A stretch of 13,154 nt of DNA. It comes from Malacoplasma sp. (GTDB taxonomy: Bacteria > Bacillota_I > Bacilli_A > Mycoplasmatales > Mycoplasmoidaceae). The notes beneath the pieces were generated by a model. The model had not been told where the DNA came from. It did not search any database and saw nothing but the letters and a program-made list of their open reading frames with translations. The position numbers and the translations under genes are program-made. This document shows positions 1 to 7,933 of the stretch, in pieces. The stretch's first letter is position 1. The number at the start of each line of letters is the position of its first letter. The stretch is taken from assembly GCA_029258015.1 (NCBI GenBank), contig JARHZT010000067.1, forward strand, positions 1 through 13,154, written 5' to 3'.

Positions 1-267
1 ATTATATCTGAAAGAGAAGTGCATGTATTGTTAAGTGTTCAGCTCAATAAAATTTTATGAAACTCAGTTTGCCCAGAATGCTAGCATCAGATCAGGAAAC
101 AGAATATTAAAGAAATTATTATTGAAAATAATATTAATGAATATTTAAACAAAGCATCTTTATCCATAGTCATATTGCTTTGCATTTCAAAGAAATTATT
201 GGTTAACTTAGATATCAAAAATCATTGAGATGAATTAATCAATACTCAAAACGTAGTAATAAAATAA
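1..267 (+). pseudogene. Decayed coding remnant at the window edge, gene not identified
   Basis: No intact gene is visible here. Frame 1 (TGA read as Trp) is open from the window start to a TAA at 265-267 except for one TAG at 82-84. Protein-like stretches also sit in other frames: FYETQFAQNASIR around 53-91 in one frame, and IALHFKEIIG ending at a TAA near 203 in another. This looks like an old gene broken by a stop and several small indels. Stitching the fragments gives something loosely like the C-terminal helix of an F1 ATPase gamma-type subunit, but that stitching is my own selection and is weak. The 5' part lies outside the window. Base composition is slightly less AT-rich than the intergenic sequence around it, which fits former coding sequence. 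Confidence 0.35.
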
Positions 268-361
268 ATGAAAAAGATTTTTATTTTATCTTTTTTCTCT
301 AAAAGTTTTAATAATTTCAGCATGTTTCATTCTTTTTTTACCTAATCATAGCAAAAAATAA
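268..361 (+). pseudogene. Possible broken lipoprotein or membrane leader fragment
   Basis: An ATG directly after the TAA at 265-267 opens a 25-codon frame starting MKKIFILSFF. If the frame shifts by one base near 300, the reading continues as KVLIISACFIL and then LFLPNHSKK to a TAA at 359-361. That resembles a lysine-start hydrophobic leader with an ISAC lipobox, as in mollicute lipoproteins. No mature domain follows. It could equally be chance, since AT-rich DNA readily encodes hydrophobic peptides. Confidence 0.2.
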
Positions 362-362
362 A

Positions 363-391
363 AAAAATTAGATATATTCTATCTAATTTTT
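363..391. terminator. Bidirectional intrinsic terminator
   Basis: A perfect 12-bp inverted repeat (363-374 with 380-391; arms AAAAATTAGATA and TATCTAATTTTT) has a 5-base loop. T-rich flanks make it usable in both directions. It ends the minus-strand gmk-rlmN-stp operon; the stp stop codon (383-385) lies inside the stem. Confidence 0.75.
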
Positions 392-1168
392 ATCTTTAAT
401 ATAACCAAAATATGCAAATGATATGTTGTCATTAGATTGGTTTGTAATAGCTGTATTTATAAGTTCATTTGCTATGTTATCTTTATTAAAGCCATCATAA
501 CTTATAATTTCATAGATTGTGTTTAAGTCACAGAAATTGTAGAAACCATCTGAAGCTAAAAATACAAACATATTTTTCTTCATTTTTAAGTTTAAAAAAC
601 TATATTGTTGTTCATCTTCGATGTTAATAGTAATACAGTTCGTGATAGCCAATAATGAATCACCATATTTTTCAATTTCTTCTTCAGGTGTATCAATAGA
701 TAATAAATAATTTAATAAATTATGATCATCTGTTATTTGTTCACACTCTTTTTCAGAAATTAAATATGCTCTAGAATCACCTATTCAGAACAAGAATAAT
801 TCATTTTTAACAACTAATGCTAATACTAATGTAGTACTCATTTGTAAATGGTCGTTAAACTGCATTACATGGTCTCTCATTAGTAATTTAGATTTTTTTA
901 TACATTTTTTAAATCATTCTTCTTTATCAGACATTAGATATTCATTCTTTAAGAAACTGTTAATAAATACTTTAGCAACAATTTCAGAAGCTTTTTCACT
1001 TCCAGGGTAACTTCCTAATCCATCACAAACAATTACTAAATTGTCTAAAAGATTATTAGTTCCAGAGTATGCATAGTCTTCATTTTTTCTTCTAATAGCA
1101 CCTATATCTGATTTATAAAAAAATAATTTTTTCAATTTACTTAAATTATTACTATTTAACTTCATCAT
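383..1168 (-). CDS. stp: PP2C-family serine/threonine protein phosphatase
   Basis: 261 residues once two TGA codons are read as Trp. PP2C family motifs appear in order: SDIGAIRRKNED (20-31), VCDGLGSYPGSEKAS (47-61), GDSRAYL (130-136), ITDDHNLL (145-152), FLASDGF (203-209) and SNDNISF (245-251). The acidic residues of these motifs bind the Mn/Mg pair in the family. DGLGSY departs a little from the usual DGMGGH. Known role: cytosolic removal of phosphate from Ser/Thr of proteins phosphorylated by a Hanks-type kinase. It is the last gene of the gmk-rlmN-stp operon; its start overlaps the 3' end of rlmN by 17 bases, suggesting translational coupling, and no strong ribosome binding site is visible. 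A second ATG follows immediately (1165), so the start could be one codon later. The usual partner kinase gene does not follow. Confidence 0.9.
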
Positions 1169-2219
1169 TTTTTAATTCTACCATTTTTTTGACTCTAAGT
1201 TGACCACACGCAGCATCAATTTCGCTTCCTCTTTCTAAACGAATTGTTGTTTCTATGTGGTTTTTCTTTAAAATATCACAAAACTCTTTTGCCCTTTTGC
1301 TTCTAAAGAAATTATTTTCAATAACTTTATTATAAGGGATTAAATTGACATAGCACAGTACTCCATTCAATAATTTTGCTAATTCTAGTGCATTTTCGTC
1401 ACTATCGTTTAATCCATCAATCAAAATATATTCAATTGTCACTCTTCTATTAGTAACTTTTATATAGTAGTTTAAAGCATCCATCAATTTTTCAATGTTA
1501 TACACTTTATTGATTGGCATAATTTTATTTCTTATAGCATCATTTGGAGCATGTAAAGAAATAGCTAAATTAACTTGATTTTTTAAATCTGCAAATTCTT
1601 TTATTTTTTCAACTAAACCACAAGTTGAAACAGTAATTTTTCTAGGACTTACACATAATCCTTTTTGTTCTTTAATTACTTCAAAAAAATGAATTAAATT
1701 ATCAAAGTTATCAAATGGTTCACCAATTCCCATAACAACCATATGAGATAAAGTATCATTAAAATTATTTTCAACAAATTCTTTAGCTATTAAAAATTGT
1801 TTAATAAATTCACCAACAGTAATATTTCTTTTCTTTCTGATTAAACCAGAAGCACAAAACTTACATGCCATGTTACATCCTATTTGACTAGTAACACAAA
1901 CACTGTATCCATAATTAAATTTCATAACTACTGTTTCAATGTATTGATTGTCATGAAGTTTTAATAAAAATTTAACAGTACCATCTTTAGAATCTACTTG
2001 TTTTTTGTCTATTTCTATCTTGTCAAAATAAAAAATAGAGTCTAAAATTTCAACATTTTTTTTAGAAATATTTGTCATTTTATCAAAAGAATCAACATGA
2101 TTTTTGTAAATTCAATCATAGATTTGTTCTGCTACATATGATTTAATTTCATTTTCTTTTAGTTTAGTTTTTAATTCTTCTAATGTTAATGAATATATTG
2201 ATATTTTATTGTTTTCCAT
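1152..2219 (-). CDS. rlmN: Dual-specificity 23S rRNA/tRNA adenine-C2 methyltransferase RlmN
   Basis: 355 residues, normal for the family. Radical-SAM enzyme that makes m2A in 23S rRNA (A2503 in E. coli numbering) and in some tRNAs. The cluster motif is C115-x3-C119-x2-C122 (CNMACKFC), preceded by C108 of CVTSQIGC. The near C-terminal ACGQL places the methyl-carrying cysteine at about C338. MGIGEPFDN is the glycine-rich SAM contact. ATG at 2217-2219 is chosen because it restores the N-terminal helical domain, including a TGA-encoded Trp, and a GAGAG-like ribosome binding site precedes it. It sits 40 bases after gmk and overlaps the start of stp, so the three are probably one transcript. Confidence 0.95.
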
Positions 2220-2259
2220 TTTAAGCTCTCATTTTATTTATTTAATTTGATTATCTAAT

Positions 2260-2835
2260 TTATTTATTGATTTCACTATCTAAAATTTTTCAAAGTTCTT
2301 CAGCGGCTTGTCTAGCATTATCATTTAGAACTTGATAGTCATATTCATGAACTAATTTAATTTCAACTTTTGCTCTTTTAATTCTTTCTTTAATTTTTTC
2401 TTTAGTTTCAGTATCTCTTTTTTGTAATCTTCTTTTTAGTTCCTTGATTGATGGCGGAACTATAAATACTGATACATAGTGTTCTCTTTGCAAGATTTCT
2501 TTAACTTTTGTAGCACCTTCTACTTCGATTTCTAAGATAACATTTTTTCCTTCATCAATCATTTTGTGTAAATTCTTGATTGGAGTTCCATATTTATTTG
2601 AAGCAAATTCTGCTCATTCTAATAATTCATTGTTATCAATAGCTCTTTGAAATTCTTCATTAGAAACAAAAAAATAGTCAACACCATCTGTCTCTGATTC
2701 CCTTGGAGCACGTGTTGTCATTGATATACTATATACTAAATTTAAATGTGTGTCATTGATGATTTGATCAATGATAGTTTTTTTACCTACACCACTAGGC
2801 CCACTAATTATAATAATTTTACCTTTTCTAGACAC
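2260..2835 (-). CDS. gmk: Guanylate kinase
   Basis: 191 residues, usual length. Phosphorylates GMP to GDP with ATP in the cytosol. P-loop GPSGVGKKT at 12-20 (family usually GKGT), then the GMP-binding stretch SMTTRAPR and DGVDYFF. The lid and C-terminal part include RLQKRDTET and the helix ending QAAEELW. Two TGA codons encode Trp. The start is GTG (2833-2835): a TAA lies immediately upstream in frame, and an AGGAT site sits about seven bases before it, so no longer start is possible. First gene of gmk-rlmN-stp, divergent from def. Confidence 0.95.
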
Positions 2836-2905
2836 TTAAAAATCCTAATTTTTTTAAATAAATAATTATAATTATTTTATATATAAAAAAGGATATTCTT
2901 TAATA
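2836..2905. promoter_or_regulatory. Divergent gmk/def promoter region
   Basis: This 70-base gap separates two divergently transcribed operons, so both promoters must lie in it or run into the coding sequence. It contains the palindrome ATTATAAT at 2865-2872, which gives a consensus TATAAT -10 box on each strand (2867-2872 plus, 2870-2865 minus). I see no convincing -35 box for either. The def ribosome binding site AAGGA is at 2889-2893. Assignment of the -10 boxes is an inference. Confidence 0.35.
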
Positions 2906-3472
2906 ATGTTTAAAAAATTAATTCCTCAATCTAGTTGATTAGTTTATGATGATAATCCCGTAATGAGAGAAAAAAATGAAGATTTAACATTTCCATTAAA
3001 TGAAATGGATATTGAAGTTATTTCAAAAATGTTAAGTTATGTTGATGCTTCATATGAAGGATTAGATAAAAAATACAAAATAAGACCTGGTATTGGGATA
3101 GCTGCTAATCAATTAGGATATAAGAAAAAAATTATTTACATACGTTTGGATAACTCTACAGATGGTAAAGAATGTAGATATTTATTAGCAAATCCTAAAA
3201 TAATTAAAACTTCGGTAAGTAATTCTTATTTAAGTAGCGGTGAAGGATGTTTATCTGTTGAAAAAGATCATAAAGGTTATTCAATTAGAAAATCTATTGT
3301 GTTTGTAAAAGCAATTGATGTATTTACTCAAAAAGAAATAGAAATTAAAGGTGAAGGTCTTTTATCAATGTGTTTACAACATGAAATCGACCACACAAAC
3401 AACCTTTTCTACTATGACAGAATAAATAAAGAAGAACCTTTCAAAACAGAAAAAGATTGAGAAAGTATTTAA
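2906..3472 (+). CDS. def: Peptide deformylase
   Basis: 188 residues. Metal-dependent amidase that removes the formyl group from the N-terminal Met of new proteins at the ribosome. All three family motifs are intact: GIGIAANQ (62-69), EGCLS (113-117) and HEIDH (159-163); the Cys of motif 2 and both His of motif 3 hold the metal and the Glu is catalytic. ATG at 2906 is used because AAGGA precedes it at good spacing and it keeps the N-terminal segment; a later Met at 2963 would remove it. TGA encodes two Trp, one near each end. First plus-strand gene, 68 bases before ppa. Confidence 0.95.
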
Positions 3473-3540
3473 AAATTAATAAATATATCATAATATTATA
3501 GATAAAATAATATATACATAAATAAAAAGGTTAAAAGACT

Positions 3541-4086
3541 ATGAAACTAAATGTGACAATAGAAATTCCAAAAAGATCAAATGTTAAATATGAATTTGAT
3601 AGAAAAACTAAACAAATTTCAGTTGATAGAATCTTATTTGGTACAGAAGTTTATCCTCAAAACTATGGTTTCATTAAAGAAGCTTTAGATTGAGATGGTG
3701 ATGAATTAGATGCATTAGTTGTTTCGGATCATAGCTTCATGCCAGGTGTTAATGTACCTGTTAGAGTTATTGGAGCTATGGAAATGATTGATGATGGTGA
3801 AACAGATACTAAATTAATTACTGTTATTGATTGTGATCCAAGATTTAAAAATATAAACAAACTTACAGATTTAAGTGAACACACACTTAAAGAAATCAAA
3901 AATTTCTTTGAAACTTACAAATTATTACAAAATAAAAGTGTAGTAATAAAAGGTTTCAAAGATGAAACATGAGCATTAAATGAATATAATGAATGTGTAG
4001 AGTTAATGAATAAATATGGTCAAATGGGCAAAGATGAATTCATTAACAAAATGAAACAAGAACACCCAGAAAAATATAGTGTTTAA
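3541..4086 (+). CDS. ppa: Inorganic pyrophosphatase (family I)
   Basis: 181 residues, typical of bacterial family I enzymes. Hydrolyses pyrophosphate from tRNA charging, nucleic acid and NAD synthesis. The signature DGDELDALV starts at residue 52 and supplies metal-binding Asp residues; EVYPQNYGF, GVNVPVRVIG and DCDPRFKNI are the other recognisable active-site segments. Two Trp are TGA, one directly before the signature. The ATG follows an AAAAAGG site (3524-3530). The stop is 12 bases before the next gene, which has its own strong ribosome binding site. Confidence 0.95.
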
Positions 4087-4098
4087 TGGAGGGAAAAT

Positions 4099-4410
4099 AT
4101 GAAAATTAAAGTTGAAATAAATCAATCAACATATACAAAAATAAAAAATGTTTATGAAAAATCTAGAGACATCTATGAAAAAATGAACTTATTTAGTGTA
4201 GATGACTTTGTAGCTTATATATTAGAAAACTTCTCAACTAGTTCAGATCAATTTGAAAAATTAAATGATCAAATGAAAGGTTTAATGGAAAATATTAACT
4301 TAGAAGACTTTAGTTTTGAAGACTTATTTAAAAATATAGCTAAAACAAATGCTGAAAAATCTAAAAAAGATTCTTTAGATGATAAAAAGCCAGAAAACAA
4401 AAAAAGCTAA
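4099..4410 (+). CDS. Small charged protein, possible ribbon-helix-helix fold
   Basis: 103 residues, not recognised. The start is well supported: GGAGGG (4088-4093) lies five bases before the ATG, one of the strongest ribosome binding sites in the window. The N-terminus alternates charged and hydrophobic residues (KIKVEINQ), then a helix (TYTKIKNVYEKS), a turn, and a second helix at SVDDFVAYILENF. That strand-helix-helix order resembles RHH DNA-binding proteins; this is inference only. Residues from about 52 are acidic and helical, and the last 18 are Lys/Asp/Glu rich and probably disordered. There is no signal or membrane segment. It follows ppa by 12 bases and ends just before a strong terminator, so it is probably co-transcribed with ppa. 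Confidence 0.75.
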   Translation: MKIKVEINQSTYTKIKNVYEKSRDIYEKMNLFSVDDFVAYILENFSTSSDQFEKLNDQMKGLMENINLEDFSFEDLFKNIAKTNAEKSKKDSLDDKKPENKKS

Positions 4411-4412
4411 TT

Positions 4413-4463
4413 AAAAAGACATATATCAAAAGCGGGAATAACCGCTTTTTTATATGTCTTTTT
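4413..4463. terminator. Strong bidirectional intrinsic terminator
   Basis: A long hairpin: outer arms AAAAAGACATATA / TATATGTCTTTTT and inner arms AAAAGCGG / CCGCTTTT, joined by a small asymmetric internal loop and closed by a 6-base loop (4436-4441). A T-run follows on plus, and the complementary run serves minus. It ends the ppa operon from the left and the PP-loop/HTH cassette from the right; the latter's stop codon starts at the next base. Confidence 0.9.
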
Positions 4464-4829
4464 TTAACTAAATTCTCTTAAAAAATATCTGTTAATAAGT
4501 TTTAATATCTCATCTTTTTTCCAATAATATTTCTCATTATTTTTTATAGCATGATTCAATGCACCAAATATGTAGTCTACTGTTGGATTGCTGTATTTTC
4601 TGTTTTTATCTTTATCAAAAAATCCATTAACAATTTTAGAATAATATTTATCATTAGTTCAACCCATATCATAAATAAATTCATCGATAGTAGAACCCAT
4701 AAGTTTTCTTAAATCTTTAACAAAGTTCGAAACATCTATTGAGTGATTTTTATACCCTCATTGGTTTTTCTTATCAGAAAAATCCCTGGAATCATGATGA
4801 AACATATGACTAATAGTATGTTTTTTCAT
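4464..4829 (-). CDS. Small protein with possible helix-turn-helix, partner of the PP-loop protein
   Basis: 121 residues after reading TGA as Trp; not recognised. Starts MKKHTISHMFHHDSRDF, a His-rich N-terminus. Residues about 36-95 look like a Cro/CI-type helical bundle: a helix at NFVKDLRKLM, then TIDEFIYDMGWTNDKYYSKIVNGF and PTVDYIFGALNHAI, where the spacing suits helix-turn-helix plus a support helix. The C-terminus is basic and aromatic (YYWKKDEILKLINRYF). Its ATG lies one base after the stop of the PP-loop gene; AGAGAAGAAGAG, inside that gene's last codons, probably serves as ribosome binding site. The arrangement strongly suggests coupled translation and a joint function. DNA binding is an inference; it could equally be a subunit or an adaptor. 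Confidence 0.7.
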
Positions 4830-4830
4830 T

Positions 4831-6078
4831 CTAAATTCTCTTCTTCTCTCTTATTTCCTGTATCTTTTTTTCAAAATTATTAGGCTTATTTAATCTATAG
4901 TGATCAAAAGCTTTTTCAAAATCTGAAATTTCATACTTTCAATTTGTTGTGTTTTGAGGGTTTTGTTCGATTTGAACCATGACTCTGATTAAATTAATTT
5001 CAATATTTTCATATCATTTATCTATTTCTTTTCTTCTTTTTTCAAAATATTCCATGAATTTTTTATCATTTCTTATTTTGACATTCATATCAGCTATGAT
5101 TCTATACATTCCAGTTCTTCAAACTTGTGCTTCATATAGATTCGGTGAGTATTGCAATAGTTTTTCAAATCTATTTTGATATTTAAATTCTTCAGCTAAT
5201 TCATTATTTTTTGAATATCTATTTGCTAATATTTCTTCAATAGAACTACCTAAAGGACAAGATGTACATCCAAGTCTTGAAAATCTTAATGCATCTATAT
5301 TATGTTTTATTGGGTCATATCCATATGCATCATTAATTCTTAAACCATATTGCCTAACATACTCTCAAACATCTTTTGATGTTCATAAAGATAATGGTCT
5401 ACTCATTGGATGTTCTTTATTGTAGATATTACAACCATTTTTAATTCAAGATTGCTTTCTAAAAAGTGATTCATTTGCCATTGTTCCAATAAAACTCGGT
5501 CTTTTTTCGTGTTTTAATCCACCCTTAACATAGTCACAACATTTTTCAGAAAAGAAGTATTCTACTTTTTTACCTTCTTCATTTTCAAATGTAGTCATAT
5601 CTGAATCTAGTAAGAATAATCTTTTATAAGAAAGTTTGTATCTAGCAGATTCTTCTATCCCAAAAGCTATTCTTGTAAGTAGATTTTTAGTTTTAGATCT
5701 TTTTAATCTATTTAACATAACAGAGATTTGTTTTGAGAAAATAGGATATCCTTTTGTCTGCAAAATTTCCACTCATGCCTTTTTTGGTCTAACAAAAAGC
5801 GGATCTTTTATATATTCACAATCTCTCTTATACATATTAGTGACATCTTTAATGAATTTGATTGTAGAAGGAAATGTAATTTCTATAGCATAAGCAGGAA
5901 TCAAATAAATATCTGATTTGACTTGTTTGTGAACTTTTATCACTAAGTCAAATAAGACTGTTGAATCCTTTCCTCCACTAAAAGATATTAAAATCTCTTT
6001 ATGGTTATTTTCTTTACATCATGCTAAAAACTCTTTTATTTTCTCTTCTGCGTGAAAAACCTTATCTTTTAAAGGCAT
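4831..6078 (-). CDS. PAPS-reductase-like PP-loop ATP pyrophosphatase with four-Cys pattern
   Basis: 415 residues from the ATG at 6078. The PP-loop SFSGGKDST (32-40) is the adenylate-forming signature of the PAPS reductase/adenine nucleotide alpha hydrolase superfamily. Downstream come C180-C181 (EKCCDYVKGG), FIGTMANESLFRK (196-208), RPLSLWTSKDVWEY (227-240) and LGCTSCPLG (269-277). The Cys pair plus CxxC could hold an Fe-S cluster, as in DndC-like and phage PAPS-reductase-like proteins. After about 300 there is a helical, basic C-terminal region. Several Trp are TGA. A TTG at 6126 with AGGTGA upstream could add 16 residues. No other sulfate-assimilation gene is seen and mollicutes generally lack that pathway, so true PAPS reduction is unlikely. 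Known relatives occur in phages and mobile islands; the substrate here is unknown. Confidence 0.85.
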
Positions 6079-6174
6079 CAAAAACACTACTTCATTAAAA
6101 TGCTCTTTTCTTTCAATGCTGCTCAAAAAATCACCTAATCTTTACTTTAAAACCTATTTTTACCTTAAAGAGAT

Positions 6175-6180
6175 ATTATA
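6175..6180 (-). promoter_or_regulatory. Candidate -10 box of the PP-loop/HTH cassette
   Basis: On the minus strand this reads TATAAT, a consensus -10 box, 96 bases before the ATG at 6078 and 48 before the alternative TTG at 6126. I find no good -35 box at 16-18 bases and no extended -10 TG. It falls in the gap between two terminated units, where a promoter for the cassette is needed. Confidence 0.35.
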
Positions 6181-6242
6181 GAAATATGTCTAAATTAACA
6201 CCACATATAGTTGGTATTTATAGTGATTTTTTTGATAATTAA

Positions 6243-6270
6243 AAAAATATTGGTTGATACCAATATTTTT
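6243..6270. terminator. Intrinsic terminator of the GNAT/membrane-protein operon
   Basis: A perfect 12-bp stem (6243-6254 with 6259-6270; AAAAATATTGGT and ACCAATATTTTT) with a 4-base loop. On minus, the direction of the upstream genes, the stem is followed by a T-rich run. The stop codon of the membrane protein (6269-6271) overlaps the stem base. Confidence 0.8.
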
Positions 6271-7144
6271 ATTTTTTTGTTTTCTTTTTAGAATCTTTTT
6301 CTTTGTTTTCTTCTTTATTTTCCATTTCTGCAATTTCTTCTTTTGAATCTTCTGTTTTTGGATCACCAAGAATAACTACATCTAGATTTTTAAAATCTAC
6401 ATCAATGATTTTTTTAATTTGCTCATATGTGTTTTCATCAACATTTTCGAATTTTAAAGCAACATTAAAATTATTGAATAGTTTATACATTAAGTTGTTA
6501 GTTTGTAATGTTAATCATCTATTAACATTGTTTAGATCATCTACTTTTTCAATTATTACTATTTCATCTTCTTGTGTTTTAAAAAACTTTTCTTTAATAT
6601 GAAAAACAAAAGAAATTTTTATTACATAGTTAATCTTTTTTGTTACAAAATCTTGCAAATTTAATTTCTTATTTTTAGATATAACTTTTTTAACCATGTA
6701 TATATATGAAATAGAGACTACTGATGATAAAATTGCTCCTATTATAAATCCTATTGTTTCTGGATTTTTGAATGATTTTTCTAATTCCTGAATAAAACTA
6801 GATATATCAATGTTTTTTATTGCATCAATTATAGGTTTTGCAAATCCAGAAAATAAACAAAGTACAAATATACCACAGCAAATTCAACAAAATATATCAA
6901 CCATTCAAACTCAAACAGATTTACCGTTAGCTATAGATGATTCATGTTTATAGTTATTACTTCTCATTAAATAACTAATTATAAAAAATACTAATTTAGT
7001 TTCTCTTTTTAAGTTTATATCTATGAATTCATTCAAGATTGTATAGTATCTATCAGGAGAATAATATTGACCTATCTTATGATTCTCATCAATCTCTTGT
7101 CAATGAGAATTCTTAATCTTTTTACCAGCTATTAAAATGTTCAT
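6269..7144 (-). CDS. Two-helix membrane protein of unknown function
   Basis: 291 residues after reading several TGA as Trp; no family recognised. About 75 N-terminal residues are polar and aromatic with a short hydrophobic patch (LVFFIISYLM, 51-60). A Trp/Cys-rich membrane segment follows at about 76-100, then a 30-residue loop, a second membrane segment at about 131-151, and a C-terminal domain of about 140 residues that looks folded (EDEIVIIEKVDDL, FENVDENTYEQIKKI) and ends in a Lys/Glu-rich disordered tail. There is no lipobox or N-terminal signal. ATG at 7144 follows a TAGGAT site that overlaps the upstream stop. The start lies eight bases after the GNAT gene, so the two are one transcript, and a terminator follows. 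With two segments, both termini should lie on the same side, probably the cytoplasm (inference). Confidence 0.8.
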
Positions 7145-7152
7145 GTTTTATC

Positions 7153-7839
7153 CTATAATTCAATTTCTCTTATATTTCCAAGATAAATATATCCTGTATA
7201 TGGAAGCTTAAGTTTTAATTTTAAAAATGATGGGCAATTGGACTCATCATATATAGTTTTTTCTAATCTTTGTAATTTTAAAAAGTCATAAAAACCAGTA
7301 TTAAAAAAACTTGTTGTATATAAATAAAAGTATTTCATATTATTTCTTTGTAAGTCTTCAAAAAAAGCTCCAAATAATGATTTTGAAATACCTTTTCCTC
7401 TATAATCTTCTCTAATATAAAGCAATAAAATTTCTGCTTTATTTTGAGTAAGCATTTTACAGTCATTATAAAGTTCCATAGAATTTTTTAATGTATCTAT
7501 TTCAAACTTTATAAGTTGTGATTCTATCGGTTGTAAAATATTTTTTCATAAATATTTTTTTAATTCTCAACCAGATAAATCCATTGTTGAATTGTACTCA
7601 TTGTACAATCTTTCTTTATTTGGAATTTTAAATAATAAAATACCAATTTTTTGATCTTCAGCATCCAAAATAAAATATCCATGTGTTGCTTTAGATAAAA
7701 TATGTGCTGAAACATAATCACCCAACACATTTACTAAATCTATGTTTTCTTTTGTTAAAAAATAATCGTGATTCAAAAGTTCTTTAGCTAACTTTAAAAC
7801 ATCAAGATAAGACCAGCTTGTTATCTTCTCCAATTTCAT
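7153..7839 (-). CDS. GNAT-family N-acetyltransferase
   Basis: 228 residues. The acetyl-CoA-binding motif A is clear: a strand (AEILLLYI), then REDYRGKGISKSLF, matching the R-x-x-G-x-G loop and following helix, at about residues 134-155. After it come YFYLYTTSFFNTGFYDFL, the usual motif B position, and a strand-rich end. The first 60 residues are helical, and a middle segment with a TGA-encoded Trp separates them from the GNAT core. A GAGGT site lies six to seven bases before the ATG. The substrate (protein, amine, antibiotic or metabolite) cannot be told from sequence. It is co-transcribed with the membrane protein immediately downstream. Confidence 0.85.
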
Positions 7840-7880
7840 CTCATATACCTCAAAAATATTAAAAAACTTTATTATTAAAA

Positions 7881-7912
7881 TAAAAAAAGCGTTACTTATA
7901 GAATAACACTTT
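7881..7912 (-). terminator. Intrinsic terminator of pgi
   Basis: On the minus strand AAAGTGTTA (7912-7904) pairs with TAACGCTTT (7894-7886) through one G-U wobble, with a 9-base loop and a run of seven T after the stem. On plus the same position is an A-C mismatch, so it works only for minus transcription. It lies 22 bases past the pgi stop, between pgi and the GNAT operon. Confidence 0.75.
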
Positions 7913-7933
7913 AAATTAACAAAAATTTAAATT

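Noticed and set aside
383..2835. Apparent splitting of stp and gmk into separate short genes
   Set aside because: The breaks are TGA codons at positions where the family has Trp; with UGA as Trp the frames are continuous and motifs fall in order.
4979..5893. Plus-strand open frames opposite the PP-loop gene
   Set aside because: They encode hydrophobic low-complexity peptides expected from the antisense of an AT-rich gene and lack ribosome binding sites or family motifs.
4831..6078. True PAPS reductase for sulfate assimilation
   Set aside because: No other sulfate pathway gene is present, the pathway is not expected in mollicutes, and the Cys pattern and C-terminal region fit the divergent phage-like members better.
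6303..6602. Plus-strand open frame opposite the membrane protein
   Set aside because: It is antisense to a continuous minus-strand gene, Ser/Phe-rich, without a start site or conserved features.
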